The position numbers and the translations under genes are program-made. 64,000 bases of DNA from Stenocarpella maydis (lineage: Eukaryota > Ascomycota > Sordariomycetes > Diaporthales > Diaporthaceae), in NCBI GenBank assembly GCA_002270565.1, contig NQMI01000095.1, positions 124,001-188,000 on the forward strand, read 5' to 3'. The notes beneath the pieces were generated by a model, which ran no database searches, was not told where the DNA came from, and saw only the letters and a list, made by a program, of their open reading frames with translations. This document shows positions 43,522 to 55,939 of this stretch, piece after piece; position 1 is the first letter of the stretch; each line of letters begins with the position of its first letter.

Positions 43522-44050
43522 TGTTATGAGCCAACACGCATTGGTGGCTGGCTACCGCAGAAGACAACCCCACAGGACGGGAAACGGCTCCCGAAAAGGT
43601 CATCCCGCCTGATCTAATTAGTAACGCCACCCTATCAGGGTTAGGGTCTGGCTTGCAACGCTCGATTGCAAGCCATACAAGCCCGCTCAAAGGATGAAGT
43701 ATTGAGCCTTATGCAATAGCTTGATAGCTTAGTATGCAAGCATGCAAGCCACTAAAGAGTTGGAATATATATATGGATATAGTTATTATTATAATAGATA
43801 GTTTTTATAGAATAGACTCTTTAGTTATTAATCTAAGTATTTAATCCTAGTATTAGATAGCCTTATAGCTAGTAATTATTATTAGTTAACAATATTGCTT
43901 AACAACTACTTAATAATATATTCTAAATATAAACTCTTAATCTTTTAGGCTTAATATACTTAAAAACCCCTCTAATTATTATATTTTAATAACTCTTATT
44001 TATATATTATTATATGGACTTTAAGTAATATTATATATAGAACTCTTTAT
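43522..44050 (+). repeat. 5' LTR of the plus-strand gypsy element (right end approximate)
   Basis: It starts TGTTATGAGCC. The part from about 43,757 to 43,990 matches the reverse complement of about 56,765-56,995 almost base for base apart from transitions. The first ~235 bp are not AT-rich and share only the first dozen bases with the other copy. The right boundary is estimated from the gag start. Confidence 0.6.
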
Positions 44051-45560
44051 AATATTGGATTCTGGAATAACTACCCCTACCTATAACCTTCTTTACGAGC
44101 TGGATGAACTTACTAATAATGAGACTATGGACCCCTATATCCAGGAGCTAGTTAATAAGGTTGGATAGCTATGCCTCCTTATAAAAGGATAAGCTTAATG
44201 CAATACAGAGGTTAAACAGCTTTAACAGGAAATCACTACCCTCCAGGTAGGAGCCAATATCATTAATACTCCAATCCAAATAAAGGAATATATTAAGCTT
44301 AATACTCCAGCCCCCTATAATAGAACTACTAGATAACTTCAGGCACACCTAATATAGGTTAGGGCCTATTAGTACTTCTATAGGCTAGATATATAGCCTA
44401 GTGAAAAAAGAGTTATACATGCATCCTCTTTCCTTAAAGGACAAGCTTTAGCTTAGTTTAAACCCTACCTAACCGACTTTATTAATGCGGAATCATTTAA
44501 AGCCTATAAGCTTAAAATATAGCAGATTTTCAGCAGCTATAAAGGCTATAAGAACGTCCTTAGATCCCTATTTCAGGACCCAAATAAAGAATAATAGGCA
44601 GAAAGAGACCTAGCAAATTGCAAGTAGCACAGCTTAGTAATTAACTATACTATAAAATTCCAATAAATCTATACTAAAATCAACTATACCAATAATATAA
44701 AGAAATTTATATTCTATTACAAATTAAAGGATAAAATAAAGAATAAACTTAGTAAAGTTATAAACTAACCCAATAATTTTTTATACTATATAGAAATAGC
44801 CATCTAGATTAATAATAGACTTTATAAATAATACTTAGAAAAAAAGGAATAAACTTCTAAATAATCCCTATTCCATAAGCATAAACTAAATATAGGAAAG
44901 AAGTATTAGAAGCTAAGCACCTAGTAAGAATAGCATGCAGGCCCTATAGAGCNAACCCTATTTAACTAATTTTATTAATATAGAATCATTTAAAGCCTGT
45001 AAGCTTAAAATGTAGTAGATTTTCAATAACTATAAAGGCCATAAAAACGCCCTTAGGTCCCTATTCCAGAACCTAAATGAAGAATGATAGGCAGAAAGAG
45101 ACCTAGCAAATTACAAATAGCGCGGCTTAGCAATCAACTATACTGCAGAATTCTAATGAATCTATACTAAAATCAACTATACCAATAATATAAAGAAATT
45201 TATATTCTATTATAAAGTAAAAGATAAAATAAAGGATAAACTTAGCAAGATTATAAACCAACCTAGTAGTTTTCTATACTATATAAAAATAGCTATCTAA
45301 ATTAATAATAGACTCTATAAATAATGCTTAGAAAAAAAGGAATAAACTTCTAAATACCCCCATTCTATAAATACAAACCAAATATAGAAAAGAAGTATTA
45401 GAAACCAAGCACCTAGTAGGGATAGTATACAGGCCCTATGGAGCTAGATATTGCCTAATGCAAGAATAAGAAAAACATTAAGTACTATAACTACAATAAG
45501 ATAAGATATTTTGCTTTAGAATATAGGGCTTTAAAGAAGAATAGGGACTAGAAGTTAGTA
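44050..45560 (+). pseudogene. Gypsy gag remnant with zinc knuckle, partly duplicated
   Basis: The translation between stops reads YQYFYRLDI, VIHASSFLKGQALA, FKPYLTDFINAESFKAYKL and ERDLANCKQHS, a typical retrotransposon gag core with TAG where Gln/Trp is expected. The segment 44,462-44,952 recurs at 44,954-45,440 across a single N. A decayed CCHC knuckle (NKNKKNIKYYNYNK...) is near 45,450-45,530. Confidence 0.75.
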
Positions 45561-46839
45561 CCCGAGAGAACCCAATAGGCTAATAAAGCTACCCATTAGG
45601 CTAATATAGCCACCTATAGCACATAAGGACTACCTAAGTCCAAACGATAATGGGAACTTACAAGTAATTACTATATTTATAGAATAAATATATATAACTA
45701 ATACTAGATATATCCGGAATAGGACCCAGATAAAGGATATAACTTCTATAACCCTAATAAAGAAGACCTTTATAATAGCCTATACTTCTTATAATATATT
45801 AAGTCCTAGTGCGAGAAATATTAGAAGGATAAGAGTTAATAGTAGCCTATCCTACTAATAAAGAATCCCCAGAAGCCTAGAATAATATACACATTACTCA
45901 GTTAGATAGCTTGCTTTAATAATAGCTATACTACTCATCATAATAATAAGGAAGCCACTAGATGGTTTCCTAAGAACGCTTTAGGAAAGTAGGGAAGAAC
46001 CCTAGCAATAGGAAATAGAGAGGAACTCCCACAGATTAACCCTAGGATGGAAAGGAAACCTATCCTATAAGCCATACTTATGCTACAAATATAGTAGAAG
46101 GAACTATAAGACTATTTAGAATAAGCACCCCTTTTAGCCCCAAAAACTAACATCACAGCAGTCATAATCACAGGAAGACCTTTTAAAGAAACCATAAAAC
46201 AGCATACCCAGGAATGCAGAAGACCAGGAGATGCGGGACGCATATATCCTACATACAACAAGTATAAGGACATCTCCTGAGTATTATATATTTATAACGG
46301 ATATAAAGAATATATAAGGGAGAAAACTAAGTACAACTGGTTTCCCCAACAATACCTAAACAAGAACATCAAGCATATATATAAGCATAATAACTTCAAA
46401 AGCTAGCACTTATATCAGAAATACAAAGGGATAGGGCACACCCTGATAAGGCTGGATTCCTGAATACCCTTAAAATGCCTACAAAACCCTAGCGGATGGG
46501 TGGATTGCAAAGAGCCAATTTACAAGGTGCACATGCTTAATAAGGCTTAAGATTAGCATCTACTAAGATAGTAGGAGCTACTGCTTAAATCCCCAACAAT
46601 GGAGAAGTGGGATTATAGCTTATAATAGCTAATTGATAACCTGTAAGAATCATAAGACATCCCTAAATAAAACCTTAAAGGCATTAAGAAGGTCCTAGCA
46701 GTAGATAAATAGTTAAAAAACTAAAAGGGCTATCTATAAAACCTCAAATAGCAACCAACTATATTACAAGGTACTTATATGTAACAGCAAGCAACTATAG
46801 GTACCTAATGGCTTAGGTTAAGCTAGGAGTTCATATATA

Positions 46840-47960
46840 CTTAGCACTTATCAACAGTAGAGTACAAGGGAATTTCATATCCCTAAAGGTAGTAAATAGA
46901 TACTACCTACTATAACACAAGAAAAGGGAACCCTATAAACTTAATATAGTAGATAAAACTAAAGTATCCTATAATAATGGAATTATTAATATAAAGACTA
47001 ATCCCCTCCCAGTTTAGATTTATAATCACATAAAATTACTATTATTTAATATTACTAAGATAGCAAATCATTAGTTAATCTTAGGAATACCTTAGTTAAG
47101 AAAGANNNNNGCATTAGGATATCTCCTAGGTATTATGTATTTATAATGAATGTAAGGAATATATAAGGGAGAAAATTAAGTATAATTAGTTTCCTTAATA
47201 ATACCTAGGTAAGAATATTAAATATATATATAAGTGTAATGATTTCAAGAATTAGCACCCGCATTAGAAACATAATAAGATAGGACGCGCCCTAATAAGG
47301 CTGGACTCCTACACACCCTTAGAATACCTATGAAACCCTAACAAATGGGCAAATTGTAATAAACCAATCTGCAAGATATATATGCTTAATAAGGCTCAAG
47401 ATTAGCATCTACTAAGATAGCAGGGGCTGCTGCTTAAAACTCTAATAATAAAGGAATAGGATTACAGCATGTAATAGCTGATTGATAACCTATAAGAATC
47501 ATAAGATATTATAAAGTGAAACCTTAAGAGCATTAAGAAGGTCCTAGTAGCAGATAAGTAATTAAAAAACTAGAAGGGCTGTTTATAAAACCTTAGGCAG
47601 CAACTAACTATATCACGAGATACTTATGCATAACAACAAGCAACTATAGCCACCTGATGGTTTAGGTTGAGCTAGGAGTTCACACGTGCTCAGCACTTAT
47701 TAACAGTAGAGCATAAGGGAATTTCATATCCCTAAAGGTAGTAAATAGATACTACCTATTATAGCATAAGAAAAGGGAACCCTATAAACTCAATATAATA
47801 GATAGAACTAAAGTATCTTATAGTAATAGAATTATTAATATAGAAACTAATCCTCTCTTAATTCAGATTTATAACTATATGGAATCACTATCATTTAATA
47901 TTACTAAGATAACAAATTATCAGTTAATCTTAGGAATACCTTAGTTAAGAAAGAATAACC
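46840..47960 (+). pseudogene. Gypsy aspartic protease region, seen twice across an N gap
   Basis: INSRAQGNFISLKVVNRYYL (about 46,850-46,910) is a RIP-altered DSGA-type protease start, followed by ILGIPWLRK-like sequence at about 47,080-47,105. After five N the same order (again with SRA) is repeated at about 47,690-47,955. The duplication is likely an assembly effect. Confidence 0.65.
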
Positions 47961-48399
47961 CTTAAATTAATTAGACTACTAGTTAGATCTTTTAGAATAA
48001 TGCTGTTCCCTAGAAGAAGGTTGTAATTAATAGCAAGGGAAGGAGTTATATTACTAAAGATAGCAAATAGGCGATGTACTTAAATGGACCCATGAATACC
48101 TCTGGGAGCGGATAGAAGGCCTAACTCTAGGAAGATAGAGAAGGATTAGGCCACTTAAGCGCCTTATAGAAAGACTGAAGCTAATTAGGAGATCGCTACT
48201 CTAATATAACCAGTTAGCATATAATACAGGAAATATAATAATACCTCCTTTACCTAAAGGAAGAAAAAGAAGGAGATAAGACCAACAGACTAGCATAGAT
48301 ACCTAAAGATTATTATAAATTTAAGAAAGTATTTTAGGAATAATTTAACACTATATTACTGTAATATATATAATAAAACTATAAAATATTATTAAAACT

Positions 48400-50259
48400 T
48401 AGAATAATACCCCAATTTAAGCCCATCTATAGACTTAATAAAGAATAACTTAAAGCATTTGGGAATACCTTAATAAAAACCTCCAGAAGAAATTCATCAG
48501 GCTATTACAATTACCAACAGGATACCCAATCCTCTTTATACTAAAGAAGAATAGTAAGCTATAACTTTACATTAACTACTAATAATTAAATGATATTACA
48601 ATTAAAAACTAATACTCTCTCCCGCTTATTAAGGAACTATAGGATTAACTTAAAGGAGCAAAATAATTTATAGCACTTAACTGAAAGCATAGATATAACT
48701 TTATCTAAATAAAAGAAGGAAAAGAATGAAAAACAGCATTTAAAATACACTATAGGTATTATAAGATAATAGTTATACCTTTTAGATTAATTAATATACT
48801 TGCATTATTCTAGAAAATAATCAACTAAGACCTAAGTAAATACCTTAATATCTTTATTATTACCTATCTAGATAACATTCTTATCTTCTTAGGAAACCTT
48901 AATAATCATAAGGAATATATTAAAAAGGTTCTTTAAAAACTTTAGGATGCTAATCTCCTAGTAGAACCAGAAAAATACAACTAGCATACACAAAAAGTTA
49001 ATTACCTCAGGTATATAATCAAACTAAGGAAAATCAAGATGCAAGAAGGAAAAGTTAAAGCAATTAAGAAATAGCCAACCCCTATAAACATTAAGAACAT
49101 TAGAGCATTTCTTAAATACACCAACTTCTATTAATAATTCATCACATAATATAGCAATATTGCAAAACCATTAATAAACCTCACCAAAAAGGATTATGCC
49201 TTCAGATAGATAGATATTAAACAATAAGCTTTCTAGATACTCAAGAATAAAGTTACAGAAGACCCTATACTTAAGGAAGTCAACCCAGAGAAGGAATTCA
49301 AAATCCACACAAACGCCTCGGATAATACCGCGGGTAGAGAACTTACTTAAAAAGATAACTAAGAAAGAATATACATCATTATAAACTTTAGTAAGAAGTT
49401 TAACAAACAAGAAACCCGCTATACTATACCAGATAAGGAATTTATAGCTATAATATATATATTCCAGGAATAGCAATACTACCTTATAGGAGCTAAAAAG
49501 CAGATTAAACTCTATATGGATCATAAGAATCTTATAACTTTCATAATAACCAAGACTCTTAATAGACAACAAGTCAGATACATAGAGTTCTCATTGCAAT
49601 TTAACATTAAGGTTATCCATATAGATGGAGTTAAGAATGCAAGAGCAGATGCACTAAGTTGAAGACCCAACCATCAGGATAAGGACTCACCTATGGAATG
49701 GATAGTATTTAAAACCTAAGAAAATAGAAGCCTTATTTTTAACTATAAACTTAACGCTATAATTAGAGTCAACTTTTAAACTAGAAAAACCCTTATTAAT
49801 CTAAAGGAATAAAATAAGTTAATCATAGAAATATATAAAGCACTAGCATATAGCCACTAAGGTGTTATAGTAATAATTAAAAGGATTAAGTAAAATTACT
49901 AGATTCCTAACCTTAAGAAAAAGATTTAAGATATTATTAGTAAATGCAACTTATGTAATAAAAATAAGGCCTCTAGATATAAACCGTATGGATTGTTAAA
50001 ACCCTTACTAGTACCCACGGCTGTATGGTCATCCATTAGCCTGGACTTTATCATTAAGCTACCTCTCTTATGAGAACCCTTAACTGGAGTACTGTATGAC
50101 AGTATTCTAGTAGTGGTTTGTAGACTGAGCAAGTATGCATACTTCATACCATATAAGGAAGCTAGTATAGTACAAGAACTTGCATATATGTTTCTATGAA
50201 TTATTATAAGCAGCTACGGAATGCTATATGAGATTATCTCAGATAGAGACAAGCTCTTT
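48400..50259 (+). pseudogene. Gypsy pol remnant: reverse transcriptase, RNase H, integrase
   Basis: RT: DITIKN*YSLPLIKEL near 48,590 and the active-site block ITYLDNILIFLGNLNNH near 48,861 (YLDD changed to YLDN by a G-to-A transition). RNase H: FKIHTNASDNTAG near 49,290, then RYTIPDKEF, YMDHKNL and VKNARADALS. Integrase: SKCNLCNKNKASRYKPYG near 49,940, ISLDFIIKLPLL and YEIISDRDKLF near 50,230-50,258. Several in-frame stops make it non-functional. Confidence 0.85.
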
Positions 50260-50837
50260 TCTGATGAATTTGTGCTATAGAATAGCATTCAGTTCAGCGT
50301 GTGTGTGTTTCGGCAGGGTCGCAGTATGGTGCTCTGAGGCGAATTCGGACGATTGACAATGGTCTGGACAACTTTGTATTGAATTAAGTTGGGCTTCTGT
50401 AAGCCCTCCTTATATACCCTCCGACGTTGTCTCACCCGCGGGCACGCTGCGGTAGGCTCTGGTGCAAATTTGCAAATGCCGGAAAATTCGCCCTTCCAAC
50501 ACACCATCTTTGGTTCCAAGCAACTAGCCAACCATAGCCCTAGCAATGCCCAAATTAAGTACATACAAACTTCAGAAATCAGGCTATCTAATGCACTAAG
50601 TTATATACCTTTTGGGTAAGAAATAAGGGTAATGCAGAGGTCTGAATTAAGGTGCAAATGCAGGCCAAAATAATCGACTCACGGCCACCAAACTCATCTT
50701 GCGTCACGCACGCACTGGGCGTACTTAGCGAAAATCGCCTGACTCACAAGTCTAGGGTAACTCCTTGCTAGAAAGTCTAGGGTAACTCCTTACAACGAAG
50801 TCTAGGGTAACTCCTTGCTGAGCGGTTCCGTTTAACA
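50260..50837. repeat. Solo LTR of a copia family (copy A)
   Basis: It begins TCTGATGAATTTGTGC and ends CCGTTTAACA, the same as the two copia LTRs at 53.2 and 55.9 kb. It contains three tandem copies of GTCTAGGGTAACTCCTT at 50,749-50,816. This copy is the least RIP-altered (still CCGACGTTGTCTCACCC). No matching partner or clear target-site duplication is seen. Confidence 0.8.
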
Positions 50838-51865
50838 GGTACTATAGGCTTTTACTACTATACTAATAGCTTCTTTAGTATTACTAATAGGCTAGCTTAA
50901 GGTACTAGTTGTTACTATTATATAGTAATATAAGTAAGAGCTTAGTAGTAGTTAATAGTAGGCTATATTTGCTACAATTTATCCTAACTTAAAGCTGGAA
51001 ATCTGGCTATAGCTAATATTTAATACTAGTACCACTAGCTAGTAAGTCTTTAGCTATGAAAATACTATGGACTACTATATGTGATAACTATGATGGGAAG
51101 GCGGTGGTGATGTGGGCCTTTAATAAGTACTTCTCGCTTAGCTATAGTAGCAGGCTTGGCGAGAAGGTCACTTTGCAGGGGTCTACACTATACTGGCCTC
51201 GGTTGCCATTCTGGCCTTTAGGCGTGTGGTGGGGTGTGGAGAGGCTTGAGAGGGGGGGAGGTATAAGAATTTGTGGTGTGCTGCACGCTTAATTTCTTGT
51301 ATTGGGTGCGCCCATACAAATAGCTGGGTGGGTGAATACACAAAGCTGGGTGGGTGAACTATGGCCGGTGGTACGAACCTTGGAAGACAAGCCTGGTGCA
51401 ACTTAACAGAATTTGGCAATTAATCAGTGAAGTTATTTTGATTCTGACGTCGAAGATAAGTTTTTGTCTTGGATTTCGAACCGTTGATTCCAAAAGAAAT
51501 CTCCTAAATATCAAAACGGTGCTCTGCAAACGTGTTGGCTGCAAGCACCTGCACCGGCTCGAGTTGCTTCACTTACATGGCCGCTTATAGTAATGCGTGT
51601 AGTTAGCTGGGTAGAATGAAACCCCCCTACCCGGGGGTGACTACAGAATTACATGAGCAACTAAAGAAATTCTCAGTGCCAAGTTAGTTTCCGTTTTATA
51701 AGTCGGATCAAGTAGAGGTGTTGCTTGGCGGATCTAATCACCTGTCATGCGGGTTCCCGTTCGGGCGGCCCCGAGCAAAACTTTTTTTAGTGGGTCTCTA
51801 CTTCCTATGGAAATATAGTATTCACACAATAACCGGATCTCATCAAACTAGGTCCTCATACCGTG
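50838..51865. other. Mixed AT-rich and normal-composition DNA, unclassified
   Basis: The left ~220 bp are TA-rich. From about 51,060 the composition is near normal but holds no convincing protein. AGCTGGGTGGGTGAA occurs twice (51,322-51,336 and 51,343-51,357). It may be a solo LTR or an undegraded host segment around the tRNA gene. Confidence 0.4.
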
Positions 51866-51947
51866 TCGGATATGGTGTAGTGGCTAACATCGGTGACTCT
51901 CATTTAGAGGTACTCACCAGCCCGGGGTTCGATTCCCCGTATCCGAG
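51866..51947 (+). tRNA. tRNA-Glu (anticodon CTC) with a 10-nt intron
   Basis: The acceptor stem TCGGATA/TATCCGA is perfect. The A box TGGTGTAGTGG is followed by an anticodon stem GGTGA/TCACC. The loop reads CTCTCA, then a 10-nt insert TTTAGAGGTA at the canonical intron position, then C. The T arm is CGGGG-TTCGATT-CCCCG. The sequence closely resembles fungal tRNA-Glu(CTC), although that gene usually lacks this insert. It sits inside the transposon block yet is undamaged. Confidence 0.88.
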
Positions 51948-53215
51948 GCCATTAATTTTTCTACGGATTTTCTTTTTGGCAGTTAGATATGGCTTTATAA
52001 CCACTTTGGCTCGTGTCATGTGAGCGGTGAGCGTTTTGTGCTCGTCCCACAATGTCTGAGGGCGCTTACGCAAGATTTCAACATTCACATGACCCTCCCT
52101 CCGTCTGCATGGCCCTACCAGTCGATACGGCTTTGAAGCCAGGTCATTCATTACCCAGGTACATAGGCGCATATGATCCTCCTTTGACGCGGCCGAGACG
52201 CGGTCACAAACCTCAATGTTTACTGGCTCCTGTTGAGGAATTAGGCCGGCACGTTATATGAAACTCATACATTGTAGTATAATTCTTCGTGCCCAGTAAC
52301 ATTTATTCTGCTTCTGGACTATTGAAGTCGTGATGCTTCATATGCTTTCCGAAGTACTGCGGGACATGCATGGGTAGGGATAGCGTGCATATATATAACT
52401 AGTTAGTCAACTTATATTACATTTAAGGTTACTTGGTAAGTCGCAGCACCATTTCACGCACCACCCCCTTCCCGCACATCCGGTTTCAGATACCGATTTC
52501 TTAACCACCCCTACTACACTTAATGATTCTAACCTCTATTTAAATGCGATATTCTCATTACTTATACCATTTAAATCCTCATCCTCTTCTCTATCCTCCA
52601 ATATACCTTATATCTCTATTTTATAATACCTAGCTGCCGCTACCAACCTCTTTAATGGGACGTCTTAATGATAAGCATCTAGAGATCACTATATTTCTAG
52701 ATATAGCCTATGCTATTGTCTTTAAGGAATACCTACTCGTAAGGAGTATAATTCAATTCATTAGAAGCTATTATATACTTAAGAGTTAATTTTAGCCAAC
52801 TAGGCCCTTCTTTAGGGCCATCTAAGCTGTCCCCCGTTACATATAGCTCTCTAGCGCCTTACAAGCTGTATCGCTAATAATACTATTCTTAATATTACTA
52901 ACCATTACCCACTAGGAAAGAATTAGATAATATAGTTCCTAATAAGAAATCCCTTAATAAAAACCCTTAAAGCTATATATATTGAATATAAATATATAAA
53001 TGCAGCTATATATAAGAATATTAACCTCTTTTTAAACTACCTTAATGAATTTAAGCTCCTTAATATTCCTCTTAAATTCTGGTATAATGCTAATAAAATA
53101 GGCTTCTAGGAAGGCAATAGGAAGAATTATCTTATAATAGGCTCTTTAGCGGTTAATTTGATTATTAAAAAACAGCCCTTAATTGCATATAGTACACCTT
53201 AATTAAATACATTTC
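51948..53215. other. Non-coding stretch, becoming RIP-degraded to the right
   Basis: 51,948-52,500 is of near-normal composition without a gene. From about 52,520 the sequence is TA-rich with a short decayed frame starting MGRLNDKHLEITIF (about 52,659), of unknown origin. Confidence 0.4.
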
Positions 53216-53808
53216 TGAAGAATTGTGCTATAAAATAGCATACAGTTCAGTGTATATGTGTTTCAGCAGGGTCGCAGTATGGTGCTCTAAGGCGAATTGG
53301 GATAATTAATAATGGTCTGAACAACTTTATATTAAATTAAGTTGGGCTTCTATAAGCCCTCCTTATATACCCTCCGATATTGTCTCACCCGCGGGCATGC
53401 TGCGGTAGGCTCTAGTGCAAATTTGCAAATGCCGGAAAATTCGCCCTTCCAACACACCATCTTTGGTTCCAAGCAACCAGCCAACCATAGCCCTAGCAAT
53501 GCCCAAATTAAGTACATATGAACTTTAGAAATCAAGCTATCCAATAAACCAAGTTATATACTTTTTGGATAAGAAATAAGGGTAAAGCAGAGGTCTAAAT
53601 TGAGGTGCAAATGCAGACCAAAATAATCAACTTACGGCCACTAAACTCATCTTGCATTGCGCACATACTGGGCGTACTTAGTAAAAATCACCTGACTTGC
53701 AAGTCTAGGGTAACTCCTTGCAAGAAGTCTAGGGTAACTGCTTGCATGAAGTCTAGGGTAACTCCTTATATGAAGTGCTAACGCCCTACTGAGCGATTCT
53801 GTTTAACA
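53216..53808 (-). repeat. 3' LTR of the copia element (copy B)
   Basis: Ends TGAAGAATTGTGC and TGTTTAACA on the plus strand. Three tandem units of GTCTAGGGTAACTSCTT lie near 53,703-53,775. Transitions relative to copy A show RIP. Confidence 0.85.
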
Positions 53809-54105
53809 CCCCTTCTGTTGAAGATATAGGCCTAATAGGCCTATAGCATTTAACCCTTACTCTTAAAATGGAAACATAAGAGAGAAATATAAGTAAAGAA
53901 AAGCCCCCTTATGAAAAGAAATCTATCTACTAAAGAAATAGTAGCTAGAGGGCCCTATTAGCCCTCTTCTAATCNAAGCCCCTAGGGTACCGCCCAAATA
54001 GGGCCTTTAAGGACCTAAAGAAGCCCTTAATAGTATCCATCATCAGGTCCCCATCTCAATTTCTTAGCAGGAAAAGCTACCTGAACCTAGATTTTCTATC
54101 TACTA

Positions 54106-55485
54106 TTAGTAGCCTAATAGGGCACTTATTATAGGGCATAGGCTTAATAAAAAGGTATCCCCTTCTAAAGAGTTTAGTATACCCTCTAAATCATCAATAA
54201 GCTTATAATTTAGCCTATGGATAGCCTTAGCCCTATTATAGGCTAGGTATAGAAAATTCCCTTTTAAGATTAAATTAAAATTAGGCACCCTCTGGGCTAT
54301 CTTAGCCGTTTTCTTTAGTAAATGAAGACTAATATGCCCCAATCTCTTATACTAGAGATAGGCTAGTTTATGTAGCTTAGGGGACCCTTTAAAAGGTCTA
54401 ATGGCTTTTTTAAAAGGTAAGAGGCCTTCCAAAAGAAGATCTTCTAGGTCTTCTATAGCCCTATCCCCCCTATTTCCTACAAGCGGTTCTACCCGCAGGG
54501 AAGGACCTATAGAAGGGGACATGCAAGGGACCCGTACTAGAAGACCCTATAACTTAGAATTAGGCGATGCTAGTCTAAATTCTGAGGTAATAGAGCCTAT
54601 AGAGGACCTGGAAGAGCCTAATTCTTCTATTAAAAGAATAAGCTCTTAAGGGGTAGGGATCTTTTCATAGTCTCTAGCTGCTTTCTTATTAAAAGGAGGC
54701 AGCACTATCTCTAAGGCATTTATACTACTACTAAGGACATAATATATACTATTAGCCTGGGTAATATAGGTCTCTGGGGCCTATATCCCCTTCTAGAGGA
54801 TAAAAATCCCGTTTTAAAAGGGTCTAAGTGCACAATTAGTTGCTTATTAGCCCTATATAGGGTATTACTTAAGAGATAACCCCTAACACTATAGTAGCAA
54901 AGGCTACTAAAGATACTAATATCCATAAAGGGCACATATAGTGCCTCCTTTAGAACTAGATGCTTGGTCTTAGCTGGGCTTTCAGGGCTAATTACCTGAA
55001 ATATAGCAGTGCCTCTACCTAAGGGGTATACCCTACCCCTACCTGTTTGCANTCTCTGGGAAGGTATATACCTTCTTAGAGAGCTCCTTACTAAAATCGG
55101 AACTAAATCCAGTGGGTTCTGGCTGCCTTCCAGGGCCCATAGGCCCCTGATTAGGGCCCGTAGGCCCTATAGAAGGACTTTCTATATCCATAGGCTCCAA
55201 GGGGGCCGTCTGGGGCACTTGAGGCGCTGGAGGCGCTGGAGGCGCCGGCTGGGGCGCCTGCTGGGCTACTAGGGCCGATAGGCCCTGAATAGCAGTAGCC
55301 AACTCCCCTAGCGTACCTTGAAGGGTATTGCTAGTGGCTACCTGCTGAGCTAATAGCTCTTGCACAGACTCTAAACGGGTGTTTAGGTCAAAAATCTGCT
55401 GATTTTGCAAATCTAGGCGCTCTGATAGAGACCTATTCCCCCGGGAATTAGGGGTAGTCCCCTCTATAGGGGCACTGGAAGCCAT
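54106..55485 (-). pseudogene. Copia gag-protease-pre-integrase remnants
   Basis: Gag-like frame 55485-55039 starts MASSAPIEGTTPNSRGN and has a coiled segment (LDLQNQQIFDLNTRLESVQ) and a Pro/Ala-rich linker. After the N at 55,052 the frame GRGTAIFQVI...LVLKEALYVPFMD is the end of a copia protease. Frame 54342-54106 (MGHISLHLLKKTAKIAQ) matches the pre-integrase H-x-LGH region with Cys and Trp codons decayed. Confidence 0.7.
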
Positions 55486-55939
55486 ATTAGCTGTTGAGAA
55501 AGACTAGAATATACCTAAGAGAATAGGTATATAAGGGGCAGAATATTGCTAGAAGGTGTCATTCATAGCAGCCTAATAGTATAGTTATATATTTCCTTAG
55601 TGCCTATTCTGTAGAAATCGTAGGCGTGACCCTCTGACGTGTAGTCTCTCAAGTGAAACTTTCCCTCGTACAAAATGCTAGTGTTGAAGTTGCAATTGTG
55701 AGAAATGGTGTCTGTAGCACAATGTGCGCTGAGGGTTGTGGGTTTGAATTACCCAGCGAGCAACCTTTTGCTCTTTTTTGCAGTTGTTTCTGAGCGTTGC
55801 AGGCCCAAACTAGCGATGTTTTGGCTGGTCCGCTAATCAGTGCAAATAGCGCTATAGCGTACAGATAGGTAGGCTTTTTTAAGGCCTAAATTCAATATTG
55901 TTTTAGAGTGCTGACTGTTAGAACCGGGCTTATAACCTC

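Larger units (their letters stand above)
43522..50259 (+). mobile_element. Ty3/gypsy (chromovirus-type) retrotransposon, RIP-degraded, 3' truncated
   Basis: A 5' LTR begins TGTTATGAGCC at 43522 and matches, in inverted form, the LTR at 56.7-57.2 kb. Gag, zinc knuckle, protease, RT, RNase H and integrase follow in Ty3/gypsy order on the plus strand, all interrupted by stops. The element ends abruptly inside integrase at about 50,259, where a copia-family LTR begins. Two N gaps (44,953 and 47,106-47,110) are each followed by a repeat of the preceding ~490 or ~840 bp, so the true length is shorter than it appears. Confidence 0.85.

Noticed and set aside
43451..43690. 79-codon minus-strand frame
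   Set aside because: It is the antisense of the tRNA-like element and LTR; the apparent GGFEPTTL ending is the usual translation of an antisense T arm.
49171..49572. 133-codon minus-strand frame
   Set aside because: Antisense of the gypsy RNase H, which is recognisable on the plus strand.
50745..50820. Three spaced ~22-bp repeats, possible CRISPR-like array
   Set aside because: They are part of a copia LTR present in three copies, with almost no spacer, in a eukaryotic genome.
51900..52172. 90-codon minus-strand frame
   Set aside because: It reads through the antisense of tRNA-Glu (GESNPG ending); not a protein gene.
55640..55820. tRNA-like stretch with a TGGGT-TTGAATT-ACCCA arm
   Set aside because: Acceptor pairing and length do not fit a tRNA; it lies in the leader of the copia element and is probably chance or a decayed remnant.
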